23,049 nucleotides of DNA from Kutzneria sp035492655 (GCA_035492655.1 DATJJB010000491.1:1-23049), one strand, 5' to 3'. Positions 14,719-22,798 are shown, counted from the first letter of the stretch. Translations and numbers: made by a program. The notes: a model not told the origin generated them from the letters alone.

Positions 14719-15485
14719 GTCTGCGCCTCGGCGAATTCCCGCACCAGTGCCTCGCAGAAGGCCGGCAGGTCGTCGGGGTCGCGGCTGGTGACCAAGCCGC
14801 CGTCGATGACGACTTCCTTGTCCACCACCGTGCCGCCGGCGTTGCGGATATCGGTGCGCACGCTCGGGTACGACGTCAACGTCCGGCCGCGCACCACATC
14901 GGCCTCGACCAGCAGCCACGGGCCGTGGCAGATGGCCGCGACCGGCTTGCCGGCCTCGAAGAAGTCCTGCACGAGCGACACCGCCCGGTCGTTCTGCCGC
15001 AGCTTGTCCGGATTCGTGGTGCCACCGGGCAGGATCAGCGCGTCGAAATCGTCCACGGTGGCCGTGTCCACGGTCAGGTCGACCGCGAACGTGTCGGCCG
15101 CGTTGACGTCGGCGTTCATCGCCTGGATCTCGCCGTCCTCGATGGACACCAGTTTCGCGACGCCGCCGGCCCGCTCCACGGCCGCGATGGGCTCGGTCAG
15201 CTCCACCTGCTCGACGCCGTCGGTGGCCAGTACCGCGACCGTGCGGCCGCGCAGCTGCTCGGACATCACTGCCTCTCTCGTGTTGCCGTACAGATCGGGC
15301 TCCTCCTCGGCGAGCCGCTGGTCCAGCGTCTCGCCCTCGCGTTCCTCGCGGGGCGTGGTGCCGAACCGGTCCGCGCCCGACCAGCCCTCGGGCGGCTCGA
15401 CACCGGCCTCCAGCGGATCGGTGCCCAGCTCGTCCTCGTCGAGCTGCTCGCTGGTGGTCAGATCGGGGTCAGGTGGACTCGTCAT
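14715..15485 (-). CDS. DUF5709 / DJ-1-PfpI fusion protein
   Basis: This 256-aa protein joins two stress-associated modules. Residues about 10-67 match the DUF5709 pattern (DELGTDPLEAGVEPPEGWSG, then GETLDQRLAEEEPDLYG), normally a separate small acidic protein. Residues 75-256 are a DJ-1/PfpI domain of the YhbO/Hsp31 type: VAVLATDGVEQVEL with the acidic residue near 92-95, ALILPGGTTNPD, and nucleophile elbow AAICHGPW (Cys186, His187). Family members act as general stress proteins; glyoxalase, deglycase and protease activities have been reported for relatives. ATG 15485 is chosen because a GGGTAC promoter lies 9 bases upstream, implying a leaderless message; GTG 15491 is an alternative. An internal ATG at codon 74 could give the DJ-1 domain alone. 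Confidence 0.88.
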   Translation of the reverse strand: MTSPPDPDLTTSEQLDEDELGTDPLEAGVEPPEGWSGADRFGTTPREEREGETLDQRLAEEEPDLYGNTREAVMSEQLRGRTVAVLATDGVEQVELTEPIAAVERAGGVAKLVSIEDGEIQAMNADVNAADTFAVDLTVDTATVDDFDALILPGGTTNPDKLRQNDRAVSLVQDFFEAGKPVAAICHGPWLLVEADVVRGRTLTSYPSVRTDIRNAGGTVVDKEVVIDGGLVTSRDPDDLPAFCEALVREFAEAQT

Positions 15486-15494
15486 GGTCACCGA

Positions 15495-15518
15495 GTACCC
15501 CGACAGCGGCCGTCAAAC
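15495..15518 (-). promoter_or_regulatory. Sigma-B-like promoter of the DUF5709-DJ-1 gene
   Basis: GTTT-N14-GGGTAC on the minus strand exactly fits the actinobacterial general-stress consensus GNNT-N14-16-GGGTAY. GGGTAC ends 9 bases before ATG 15485, which predicts a leaderless transcript. Confidence 0.7.
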
Positions 15519-15534
15519 TCACCGTCGATCCGAC

Positions 15535-15559
15535 GTTGAGTCCGGCCGTGAGGGGGTAG
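15535..15559 (+). promoter_or_regulatory. Sigma-B-like promoter of the transketolase gene
   Basis: GTTG-N15-GGGTAG on the plus strand is close to the stress consensus, with imperfect first and last hexamer positions. It is followed by a leader of about 40 bases with GAGGA before the ATG. GGGGG-TA-GCCCCC is also a small dyad. Confidence 0.5.
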
Positions 15560-15606
15560 CCCCCGCATGAGCGCGACGCCAAGTGACGAGATGAGGAAAT
15601 CCAGCC

Positions 15607-17454
15607 ATGGCTGACACCAACTTCCGGCGTGAGCTCGGCCAGCAGCTGCGGGTCGACTCGGTCCGGCTGGCCGCCGAGGCCGGCTCGGGGCACCCGACGT
15701 CGTCGATGTCCGCGGCGGACCTGATGGCGGTGCTGCTGGACGGCCACCTGCGCCTGGACTACGACAATCCGCACGCTCCGGACAACGACCACCTGATCTT
15801 CTCCAAGGGCCACGCGTCGCCGCTGTACTACAGCATGCTCAAGGCGGCGGGGGCGATCGACGTCGAGGAGTTCGCGACGTACCGGCAGCTCGGCAGCCGG
15901 CTGGAGGGCCATCCGACGCCGCGGATCCCGCCGACCGATGTCGCCACCGGTTCACTGGGCCAGGGTCTGCCGGTCGGTGTCGGCATCGCGCTGGCCGCGC
16001 AACGGCTCGACCGCCTGCCGTACCGGGTGTGGGTGCTGTGCGGGGATTCGGAGATGGCCGAGGGGTCCATGTGGGAGGCGTTCGAGCACGCCGCCCACTA
16101 CGGACTGTCCAATTTGGTCGCCATCGTCGACGTGAACCGGCTGGGGCAGACCACCGAGACCATGCTCGGCTGGGACGTCGAGACCTACGCCGCCCGCGCG
16201 CGGGCCTTCGGCTGGCACGCGATCACCTTGGACGGGCACGACGTCGAGGCCATCGAGGTCGCCTACGCCGCGGCCGAGATGACCGACCGGCCGACGGTGT
16301 TGTTCGCCCGTACCAAGAAGGGCAAGGGCGTGGCGGCGGTCGAGGATCTCCCCGGCAAGCACGGCAAGCCGTTGGACGATCCCGAGGCCGCCATCGCCGA
16401 GCTCGGCGGCATCCGGGACCTCAGCGTGTCGGTGGCCAAGCCTGAATCGGGCTCACCGCATACGTTTGCCGTGCCGGGTGGCTCGCTTCCCGTGTGGGAC
16501 ACCGGCTCTCACGTCGCGACCAGGTTGGCCTACGGCCAGGCGCTGGCCGCCTTGGGCTCTCTCCGTGGCGACGTGGTCGCCTTGGACGGCGAGGTGTCGA
16601 ATTCCACCCACAGCGAGGAGTTCGCGCACGCGCATCCCGACCGCTACTTCGAGATGTACATCGCCGAGCAGCAGCTGATCGCCGCCGCCGTCGGCATGCA
16701 GGCTCGCGGCTGGGTCCCGTTCGCCTCGACCTTCGCCGCGTTCTTCTCCCGGGCCTACGACTTCATCCGCATGGCCGCCATCTCCTCGGCCGACCTGCGC
16801 CTTTCCGGCTCCCACGCCGGTGTCTCCATCGGTCCCGACGGCCCGTCCCAGATGGCCCTGGAGGACATGGCTTCGCTGCGCGCCGTGCACGGCAGCGCCG
16901 TGCTCCATCCCTCCGACGCCAACCAGACCGCCCGCCTGGTCGCCGAAATGGCCTCCCGCAAGGGCATTTCCTACCTCCGCACCCTCCGCGGCAAGACCCT
17001 GGTCCGCACTTCCCCCGACGAGGACGTGCACATCGGCGGCAGCCGCACCCTTCGGTCCACTTCGGACGATCACGTCACCTTGATCGGCTGCGGCATCACC
17101 GTCGACGAGGCCGACCGTGCTGCCGAACTCCTCGCCGCCGAGGGCATCCAGGCTCGTGTCGTCGACTGCTACTCCGTCAAGCCCATCGACGCCGACACCC
17201 TCCTCGCCGCCGCCCGCGACACCCACGCCGTGGTCGTCGCCGAGGACCACTGGCCCGAAGGCGGCCTCGGCGACGCCGTCCTGGACGCCCTCGCCACCTT
17301 CGACGAGCCCGTCATCGTCCGCAAACTCGCCGTCCGCATCATGCCCACCTCCGGCACCCCCGAGGAGCTGCTCCGCGCCGCCGCCATCGACGCCGAGGCC
17401 ATCGCCGCCGCCGCCCGCGAGGTCCTGGCCGCACGTCAGGCAACTGTGGGTTAG
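15607..17454 (+). CDS. Transketolase (short, animal/archaeal-like form)
   Basis: This complete 615-aa transketolase transfers two-carbon units between sugar phosphates using thiamine diphosphate. The N-terminal domain has SGHPTSSMSAADLM (His29), FSKGHASPLYY (His69), EGHP (His102), GSLGQGL and the ThDP motif GDSEMAEGSMWEA...IVDVNRLGQ (146 to about 181, Asn177). The pyrimidine-binding domain has DGEVSNSTHSEEF, catalytic Glu in MYIAEQQLIAAAVGMQARG, and GVSIGPDGPSQMALEDM. The C-terminal domain ends with AEDHWPEGGLGDAVLDAL. It is about 50 residues shorter than the E. coli enzyme and resembles the animal-type branch. It stands alone, not with transaldolase or G6PD, behind a GGGTAG element. This suggests a stress- or development-linked copy beside a housekeeping enzyme elsewhere. 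Confidence 0.95.
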   Translation: MADTNFRRELGQQLRVDSVRLAAEAGSGHPTSSMSAADLMAVLLDGHLRLDYDNPHAPDNDHLIFSKGHASPLYYSMLKAAGAIDVEEFATYRQLGSRLEGHPTPRIPPTDVATGSLGQGLPVGVGIALAAQRLDRLPYRVWVLCGDSEMAEGSMWEAFEHAAHYGLSNLVAIVDVNRLGQTTETMLGWDVETYAARARAFGWHAITLDGHDVEAIEVAYAAAEMTDRPTVLFARTKKGKGVAAVEDLPGKHGKPLDDPEAAIAELGGIRDLSVSVAKPESGSPHTFAVPGGSLPVWDTGSHVATRLAYGQALAALGSLRGDVVALDGEVSNSTHSEEFAHAHPDRYFEMYIAEQQLIAAAVGMQARGWVPFASTFAAFFSRAYDFIRMAAISSADLRLSGSHAGVSIGPDGPSQMALEDMASLRAVHGSAVLHPSDANQTARLVAEMASRKGISYLRTLRGKTLVRTSPDEDVHIGGSRTLRSTSDDHVTLIGCGITVDEADRAAELLAAEGIQARVVDCYSVKPIDADTLLAAARDTHAVVVAEDHWPEGGLGDAVLDALATFDEPVIVRKLAVRIMPTSGTPEELLRAAAIDAEAIAAAAREVLAARQATVG

Positions 17455-17502
17455 CACCGTAAATTGGGCCTGGCCGGGCCGGTACTCTGCGATACTTCCA
17501 GC

Positions 17503-18333
17503 GTGAAGGGTGGGAACTACGGGGCGGGTGTGCACTTCCTGCTCTCATTGATCGAACCGAGGGACGCCGCGGCGGTGCGCGACCGCCTCGGAATACTGCC
17601 TCCGAAACCGTGCACTGACGAGATCGCGGCCTACCGGCTGAACCAGTTGGACGCACCCAGGTCGGTGTGGTGGTGGCTGCTGGAACGGGACGACCCGGCC
17701 ACCAACCTGCTGGTCTTCCACCAGCCCATGCCGGACGTGCTCAGGAGGGACATCCTGCGCGGCCACGCGTTCGGCCCGGCCCGCCAACCGCTCAAGATGC
17801 CGAAGACCTGCCCGGGCAGGTCCTGCACGCACCGGGAGCCGGAGATCTTCGCCGGGCCGCGCGGCCTGATCGGCGAGCTGCGTCACGCGCGGACCCTGGG
17901 CCTGGCCCGGGAGGCGGTGCAGGCCGTGGGCGTGCAGGACTGGGACACCGTGGCCGGGGCCGACCGGGTGGAGCCCCTGCCGGGCTTCACCCGATGGGCG
18001 CTGGCCGAGCGGATCGACTGCCCGCCGCAGGTGCGGGCGCAGTTCGGGTCGCACGCCAAGTTCACCAACCGGCTGCGCGGCGCGGGCATCGTCGAGCTGC
18101 GCGAATACGTCGAGCGCAGCCGGCCGCCGCAGCGGATGCTGGAAGTGCTGGAAGCCGGGGCCCAGCTGTTCCCGCAGCGGGCGGGCGAGGCGGCGGCACT
18201 GCTGGCGCCGCTGGTACGGGCCGAGCTCGGGGCCGATCCGGACGCCTGGGCGGTGCTGGCCCAGCTGCTGCCGACGTTCGCCGGCACGCTGCCGGAACTG
18301 GTGCGCACCTGCGGGGCCATCGCCCACGTGTAG
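17503..18333 (+). CDS. Uncharacterised protein upstream of the DUF2201/MoxR pair
   Basis: This is a 276-aa protein I do not recognise. GTG 17503 is chosen because a -10-like GATACT ends 6 bases before it, giving a leaderless start; GTG 17530 (MHFLLSLIEP) with GGGGCGGG before it is also possible. The N-terminal 90 residues are mixed (RDAAAVRDRLGILPP, SVWWWLLERDDPATNLLVFHQPMP). A small cluster CPGRSCTHRE (about residue 108-117) could bind metal or form a disulfide, though there are only two cysteines. The C-terminal half is all-helical: FTRWALAERIDCPPQVRAQFGSHAKFTNRLRGAG, then repeats of the type LLAPLVRAELGADPDAWAVLAQLLPTFAGTLPELV, resembling HEAT-like helices. No signal peptide or membrane segment. 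It may belong with the downstream module. Confidence 0.8.
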   Translation: MKGGNYGAGVHFLLSLIEPRDAAAVRDRLGILPPKPCTDEIAAYRLNQLDAPRSVWWWLLERDDPATNLLVFHQPMPDVLRRDILRGHAFGPARQPLKMPKTCPGRSCTHREPEIFAGPRGLIGELRHARTLGLAREAVQAVGVQDWDTVAGADRVEPLPGFTRWALAERIDCPPQVRAQFGSHAKFTNRLRGAGIVELREYVERSRPPQRMLEVLEAGAQLFPQRAGEAAALLAPLVRAELGADPDAWAVLAQLLPTFAGTLPELVRTCGAIAHV

Positions 18334-18334
18334 G

Positions 18335-18410
18335 TGACGGGCGGCTGGATTCGAACCAGCGTGTCCACCATGCCGTGGTGGCGCGACTGCCCCTGCGCTA
18401 CGACCCGTCG
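18335..18410 (-). tRNA. tRNA-like cloverleaf (degenerate tRNA or tRNA-like RNA)
   Basis: On the minus strand this folds as a cloverleaf. The acceptor stem GACGGGT pairs with GCCCGTC (the last pair is T-G). The D-arm is TA-GCGC...GCGC with a GG-rich loop. An anticodon-like arm CCACC-ACGGCAT-GGTGG follows, then a perfect T-arm GCTGG-TTCGAAT-CCAGC. It departs from a normal tRNA: position 33 is C instead of U, there are two extra bases before the D-stem, one extra base between the T-arm and acceptor, and no encoded CCA. Read by position, the anticodon would be GGC (Ala), but the loop makes decoding doubtful. It lies antisense in the 100-base gap before the DUF2201 gene, so the plus-strand leader would carry the complementary fold. 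Either a pseudo-tRNA or a tRNA-like regulatory RNA. Confidence 0.6.
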
Positions 18411-18433
18411 GACCGGATTTTACAGAGGGGGAA

Positions 18434-19822
18434 ATGGAGCACCGCAAGCGATTGCCGGTCGTCGACCTGACCGATCGCCGGGCGCTGGCCGACTGGCGGC
18501 CGGCCGCGCCCGAGGTGATCGCCGAGGCGCAGCGCCTCAAAGAGGCCGCGCTGCTGGACTTCGGGCTCACCGAGTCGGTGGTCGGCTCGTGGCTGTTCGC
18601 CAAGTGCCGGCACCAGATCGCCACCACGGCGATCGACACCGCCGCGGTCGTTGCCTCCGGCGACGGCACCTGCCTGCTGCTGTTCAACCCGGACTTCTTC
18701 GTCGGCATCGGGTTGGACGGCGTCAAGTTCGTGCTGTTCCACGAGGCCCGACACCTGGTGCACCGGCACCTGTTCGCCGATCAGGAACTCCGCGACGACC
18801 CGGTGTTCACGCTGGCCGCCGAGGTGGCGATCAACCACGTCGGTCTGATCCGGCTCAAGCAGGGACTGCCGGTGCTGGACGGCAAGCCGATCGGCATCGA
18901 GCCGGCGAAGATCCACGCGCTCTACACCGAGGACCTGACCATGAACGGGCTGCTTCCGTTGGAGTACCGGGACTTCGTCGACACCGACCTGACCGTCTAC
19001 ACCGAACTCAAACGCATGAAGCATCCGCCGGTGCCGCCGCTGTTGTGCGTGCACGTGACGCATCAGGTCCCGGCCGACCAGGAGACGGTCGATTCGGTGG
19101 TGTCGTCGACGTTGCTGAACTCGCTGTTAGCAGCCCGTCGTGGCAATGCCACCGCCGAGCAAGAGCTGCTGGACCTGATGGGGCGCACCGAGGACGGCGC
19201 GAGCAAGGTCTGGGGCAAGCTCGGCGCCGGCGCGTTGCGCGGCACGACCGCGAAGACCGGCAAGGTCGACTGGTGGCAGCGCTGGCTGGTCGACGTGCTC
19301 GGCTCGAAGCTGCGCGAGGGCGAACGCCTGGTGTACCCGAAAAAGCGCGGCGCCGTGTTGGCCGTGCTCGGCCATGAGCCGATGCTGTCCCGCAGCGGAC
19401 CCGTGCGGGACAAGGTGTTGGTCATCGCCTACGACACCTCCGGCTCCATGCCGCAGGGCGTGGTGGACTGGATGATCGAGCTGGTCGGCGGCATCGACGG
19501 CGTGCAGGCGCACTGGTTGTCGTTCGACGGCGTGGTGATGCCGTTCCAGCCCGGCGAGCGGGTGCTCGGCGGTGGCGGGACGAGCTTCCAGAACGTGGTC
19601 GACTACGTCGAGGGAAAGTCCACAGTAGACGGCAAGCACTTCGAGGAGCGCCCGGACGCCGTGATCATGTTGACCGACGGCATCGCGCCACACGTGACGC
19701 CGGCCGAGCCGGACAAGTGGATCTGGCTGATCACCGAGGGCGGCGACGACTGGCCCGACTCGCACACCCCACCCATGGCCTGCCACCGCGTGCGGCCCGT
19801 GACCGGAAGACCGAGCCGATGA
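18434..19822 (+). CDS. DUF2201-type protein: metallopeptidase-like domain plus VWA-like domain
   Basis: This 462-aa protein starts at ATG 18434 behind AGAGGGGG. The N-terminal domain has a zinc-protease-like motif FHEARHLVHRH (HEARH, 103-107), followed by LAAEVAINH (127-135), which in DUF2201 proteins supplies further ligands. The C-terminal domain is a von Willebrand A-like fold with MIDAS motif DTSGS (334-338) and VIMLTDG. DUF2201 proteins are regularly paired with MoxR-type AAA ATPases, which are thought to remodel a target held by the metal-bound VWA domain. Here the next gene overlaps by ATGA, so the two are coupled. Codon 232 is TTA. The final 25 residues are poorly conserved-looking. 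Whether the zinc domain is an active peptidase is not known. Confidence 0.9.
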   Translation: MEHRKRLPVVDLTDRRALADWRPAAPEVIAEAQRLKEAALLDFGLTESVVGSWLFAKCRHQIATTAIDTAAVVASGDGTCLLLFNPDFFVGIGLDGVKFVLFHEARHLVHRHLFADQELRDDPVFTLAAEVAINHVGLIRLKQGLPVLDGKPIGIEPAKIHALYTEDLTMNGLLPLEYRDFVDTDLTVYTELKRMKHPPVPPLLCVHVTHQVPADQETVDSVVSSTLLNSLLAARRGNATAEQELLDLMGRTEDGASKVWGKLGAGALRGTTAKTGKVDWWQRWLVDVLGSKLREGERLVYPKKRGAVLAVLGHEPMLSRSGPVRDKVLVIAYDTSGSMPQGVVDWMIELVGGIDGVQAHWLSFDGVVMPFQPGERVLGGGGTSFQNVVDYVEGKSTVDGKHFEERPDAVIMLTDGIAPHVTPAEPDKWIWLITEGGDDWPDSHTPPMACHRVRPVTGRPSR

Positions 19823-21627
19823 CGACGTCCCAGACCTGGCGGCCCAACGCGACCTACCGCACGGAGCCCAAGGGCGGCTCCCGGCTGGCCTCGTTCATCG
19901 ACGCGATGATCGACATCGGCCAGACCGGGCAGGTCTTCGGCCCGCACGGCATCGGCAAGACCGCCACCTTCTTCTCGCACCTCAAGCAGTCCTATCCGGA
20001 CACCGCGCTGGTGTTCGTGCCCGCGGCCAATCTCACGCCGGACGACCTGCTGATCAACGCACCGGTGCGGGAGGACGGCGAGCTCGTGCTGCGGCAGCTG
20101 GTGATGAGCCAGCTGCGCCCGGGCAAGCCGTTCGTGCTGCTGATCGACGACTCGCTGCAGGCCGGCGAGACGATCCAGTCGCAGCTCATGCAGATCGCCT
20201 GCAACTGGACGCTGGGTGAGCACGATCTGCGCCGGCTGGGCTGCGTCGGCGTGTTCCTGACCGACAACGAGTCGTTGGCCGAGACCTCGGCCCGGCGCAG
20301 CGACTTGGCCATCCTCGACCGCATGGTCACCGTGCGGATGACCGCGAACGACACCGCCTGGCGCACGACGTTGGCGGCCCGCCACCGCGACTGGAACCTC
20401 CAGCCGTTCTTCGACGTGTGGCACTCGCTCGGCCCGGATCTCCGGGAGTTGTTGTCCCCCAGGACGATGGAGCACATCCTGGCCAACGCGCGCGAGGGGT
20501 TCCCGCTGCGCTGGGCGCTGCCGCTGGTCAACGGCGAGCGGCTGCGGCTGGCCGAGACGCGCGGTCAGAAGAGCATCGACCGGACGAAGGAGATCCTCGA
20601 CCGGTTGGCCACCGCCCTCGGCGTTCGAAATCCTGCTACGGTCCCGGATCCGGTGCGGCAGGTGCTGCGGGCCGCGCTGCGCAACCGTTGGTGCGTGCTC
20701 CTTCAGGGTCCGCCCGGCTGCGGCAAGACCGAGCTGGTGCGTGCGACGATCCGGGCCGACCTGGGCCACGAGCCGCTGTACTTCTCTTTGCCTGTCACCA
20801 ATGTCGAGGACCTGTGCGTGCCGTTGCCGACCTCCGACGGCACGTTGGAGAACCTGCTGTCGCGGCCGTTCACCGGCGACGAGCCGAAGGCGATCGTGTG
20901 GGACGAGTACAACCGGCCCAAGGACAAGGCGGCCTTCGCCCGGCTGATGGAGATCACCCAGGAGTGGTCGCTGGCCGGCCAACCGATCCGCGGACTGCGG
21001 GCCCAGGTGGCGATCCAGAATCCGCCCTACCACCTCGGCCGCAAGCTTCTGGTGTCCCGTAACAACATCGCGCAGGCCACCCGGTTCACCGTGTCGCTCC
21101 AGGTCGAGCCGGGCGACATCCCGGCCAACGAGTGGCTGATCGCCAAGTACGGCAGCGTCGCCGAAACCGTGCTGGAGTGGTGGAAGCACGACATCGACGA
21201 CGAGGGCCGGGAGTGGATCACCAAGCGCACGCTGGAGCGGTTCGTCAAACTGCACCGCCGCGGCCTGCCCTTGGAACTGGCCACGATCTACCTCGGCGAC
21301 GGCGAGTACGCCCCCGTGCCGCTCACCGCGCTCATCGATCGCTTGGCCAACCGCCAGGTCACCGGCCTCGCCGAGATCGCCGCCGACGTGCGCCACTGGG
21401 AATCCCGGCTGCGGGCCGAGTCCGCGTCGCCCGAGGGCGGCGACGGCGGCGACATCGTGCACCAGGTGCTGGCCAACGCCGAGCTGTCCCAGCTGCGCCG
21501 GCACAGCAAGGTCGTCACGCGCCTGGTCGCCCTGCTGCCGCCCAAGCTCCGCGCCACCTACCTGGTCGGCGTCGCCGAAGACCGCCAGCGCTTCTGGATC
21601 GAGGTCTTCGCGAAGATGCCGCGCTGA
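19819..21627 (+). CDS. Tandem AAA+ (MoxR-like) ATPase
   Basis: This 602-aa protein has two AAA+ modules in one chain. Module 1 has Walker A GPHGIGKT (41-48) and Walker B FVLLIDDS (105-112), with Asp-Asp instead of Asp-Glu. Module 2 has Walker A GPPGCGKT (297-304), Walker B KAIVWDEY (357-364), and AQVAIQNPPYHLGR as sensor 1, like MoxR 'ATqNP'. The altered Walker B of module 1 suggests that it binds ATP but hydrolyses it poorly. The start is ATG 19819, overlapping the DUF2201 stop; the frame is open further upstream inside that gene. With the VWA partner it should form a chaperone-like remodelling machine in the cytosol. An imperfect hairpin follows the stop. No transmembrane segment is seen. 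Confidence 0.9.
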   Translation: MTTSQTWRPNATYRTEPKGGSRLASFIDAMIDIGQTGQVFGPHGIGKTATFFSHLKQSYPDTALVFVPAANLTPDDLLINAPVREDGELVLRQLVMSQLRPGKPFVLLIDDSLQAGETIQSQLMQIACNWTLGEHDLRRLGCVGVFLTDNESLAETSARRSDLAILDRMVTVRMTANDTAWRTTLAARHRDWNLQPFFDVWHSLGPDLRELLSPRTMEHILANAREGFPLRWALPLVNGERLRLAETRGQKSIDRTKEILDRLATALGVRNPATVPDPVRQVLRAALRNRWCVLLQGPPGCGKTELVRATIRADLGHEPLYFSLPVTNVEDLCVPLPTSDGTLENLLSRPFTGDEPKAIVWDEYNRPKDKAAFARLMEITQEWSLAGQPIRGLRAQVAIQNPPYHLGRKLLVSRNNIAQATRFTVSLQVEPGDIPANEWLIAKYGSVAETVLEWWKHDIDDEGREWITKRTLERFVKLHRRGLPLELATIYLGDGEYAPVPLTALIDRLANRQVTGLAEIAADVRHWESRLRAESASPEGGDGGDIVHQVLANAELSQLRRHSKVVTRLVALLPPKLRATYLVGVAEDRQRFWIEVFAKMPR

Positions 21628-21634
21628 TGTTTGG

Positions 21635-21675
21635 AAAGGACCATTCCTGGCGTTGAACGTGAGGATCGGTCCTTT
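21635..21675. terminator. Imperfect hairpin between convergent genes, related to the hairpin at 718-772
   Basis: AAAGGACC (21635-21642) pairs with GGTCCTTT (21668-21675), with CCT...CGTT-G-AACG...AGG inside. It separates the MoxR-like and LRR genes, which end only 61 bases apart, and would terminate both. Its arms look like a diverged copy of the perfect hairpin near the left end. Confidence 0.6.
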
Positions 21676-21688
21676 GATCTTGACAATG

Positions 21689-22798
21689 CTAGGCCGGCGG
21701 GGGTTGGCGGTGTACGCTGCGCACCGCCGCCACGTCGGCCGGCACGGGCGGGTGCCGGGGAATCTCGGCGCTGAGCGCGTCGAGCCGGCGCTTGATGCTG
21801 GTGGCGATGCCCTTGCCCAGTAAGAAACGGGTGGGTGTCGCCGCCTGCCGCGCGCCGTCCAGCAGCCAGTGAGCGTGTTCGCTGGCGAGGCCGGTGTTGG
21901 TCAGCACAAGATGCCGCAGCCGGTGCGGCTGCGCCGCGAGCCCGCCGGCGATGGTCCTCATTGCCGCACCGTCCAGCAGATTGTCCTTGGCCCCGAGGGC
22001 TTTCGCGGCCTTGACCCGGCCGAGGTCGCAGACCTCGACGCCGGCCCGGGCCGCGGCGATCACCAGTCCGGCCGCGGCCTGCGGGCCGATGCCGTTGCTG
22101 GCCAAGGAGATTCGGCGCAGCCGACCGGCCTTGACCGCCGACGCGATGGTGTTCGCACCCTCGTCGCCGAGCTGGGCGGCGGACACGTACAACTCGCTCA
22201 CGGCGTCGGCGGCCAGTAGCGCGGCCAGGTGTACCGCGCCGGCCGGGCCGATCGGATTGCCGCCCAGATAAAGCCTTTCGATCCGACGGCCAGCCGTCTG
22301 TGCGGCGATGACGGCCGTCACCACCCGGCCGACAGCATCGGCGTCAAGTCCGGCCTGAACGAGGTCGATGGTCCGCAGCGACCGGGCCGACTCGATGATC
22401 GCTGCCGCCGCGTCCCCGTCACCGATGGGATTTCGCTTGAGCCAGATACCGGTCACCGCGCTGGCCTGCGGCGACATCCGCAGATTGTCGGCGATGCGAC
22501 ACACACCGCCGGCCGTGATTCCGTTGCAGCCCAGGTAGAGCGTCTCCACTTCGCGCTGCACCGCAGCTGCCGCCACCTCCGCCGCGCCGTCGCCGAGCTC
22601 GTCCGTGCCGAGCAGCAGATGCCTGACCACGCCAGGCCGCAACGACTCCGCCACCAGCGCCGCACCGTCCGGCCCGATGGCCGACTTGCACAGGTCAAGC
22701 CGGCCGTCGGGCAACGCCGTCCCGGTCGGGAAGTCCACTCGCTCGCCGGCGGTCGTGCCGGTGCGCAGCCACGCCAGCAACGGCTCGAGCTCGCTCAC
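21689..22798 (-). CDS. Leucine-rich repeat protein (ribonuclease-inhibitor type)
   Basis: This 369-aa protein starts at GTG 22798, sharing GTGA with the stop of the SDR gene; a GTG one codon earlier is possible. After a short N-terminal part it has about nine repeats of 26-32 residues of the ribonuclease-inhibitor LRR type: VETLYLGCNGITAGGVCRIADNL, AVTGIWLKRNPIGDGDAAAAII, IERLYLGGNPIGPAGAVHLAALL, LRRISLASNGIGPQAAAGLVIAA and LRHLVLTNTGLASEHAHWLLDG. Such repeats form a horseshoe used for protein-protein binding. The last 45 residues are outside the repeats (LGKGIATSIKRRLDALSAEIPRHPPVP). No signal peptide, so it is cytosolic. It faces the MoxR-like gene and is co-translated with an SDR. Codon 326 is TTA. 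Confidence 0.9.
   Translation of the reverse strand: MSELEPLLAWLRTGTTAGERVDFPTGTALPDGRLDLCKSAIGPDGAALVAESLRPGVVRHLLLGTDELGDGAAEVAAAAVQREVETLYLGCNGITAGGVCRIADNLRMSPQASAVTGIWLKRNPIGDGDAAAAIIESARSLRTIDLVQAGLDADAVGRVVTAVIAAQTAGRRIERLYLGGNPIGPAGAVHLAALLAADAVSELYVSAAQLGDEGANTIASAVKAGRLRRISLASNGIGPQAAAGLVIAAARAGVEVCDLGRVKAAKALGAKDNLLDGAAMRTIAGGLAAQPHRLRHLVLTNTGLASEHAHWLLDGARQAATPTRFLLGKGIATSIKRRLDALSAEIPRHPPVPADVAAVRSVHRQPPPA

Noticed and set aside
14719..14919. Upstream extension of the 57-aa protein
   Set aside because: It overlaps the DJ-1 domain out of frame and has no conserved features; only the part from GTG 14718 is supported.
17503..17560. GAGVHFLL in the unknown protein as a second copy of the STAND amyloid-like motif
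   Set aside because: The similarity is limited to GVHF and lacks the preceding Q and the double glycine, so I do not count it.
17667..18470. A frame running across the unknown gene, the tRNA-like element and the DUF2201 start
   Set aside because: It contains RLDSNQRV, the well-known artefact of translating an antisense tRNA, and it overlaps better-supported genes.
19603..21504. A 633-codon open frame on the minus strand
   Set aside because: It is antisense to the DUF2201 and AAA genes, which have clear motifs. The composition is typical of a shadow.
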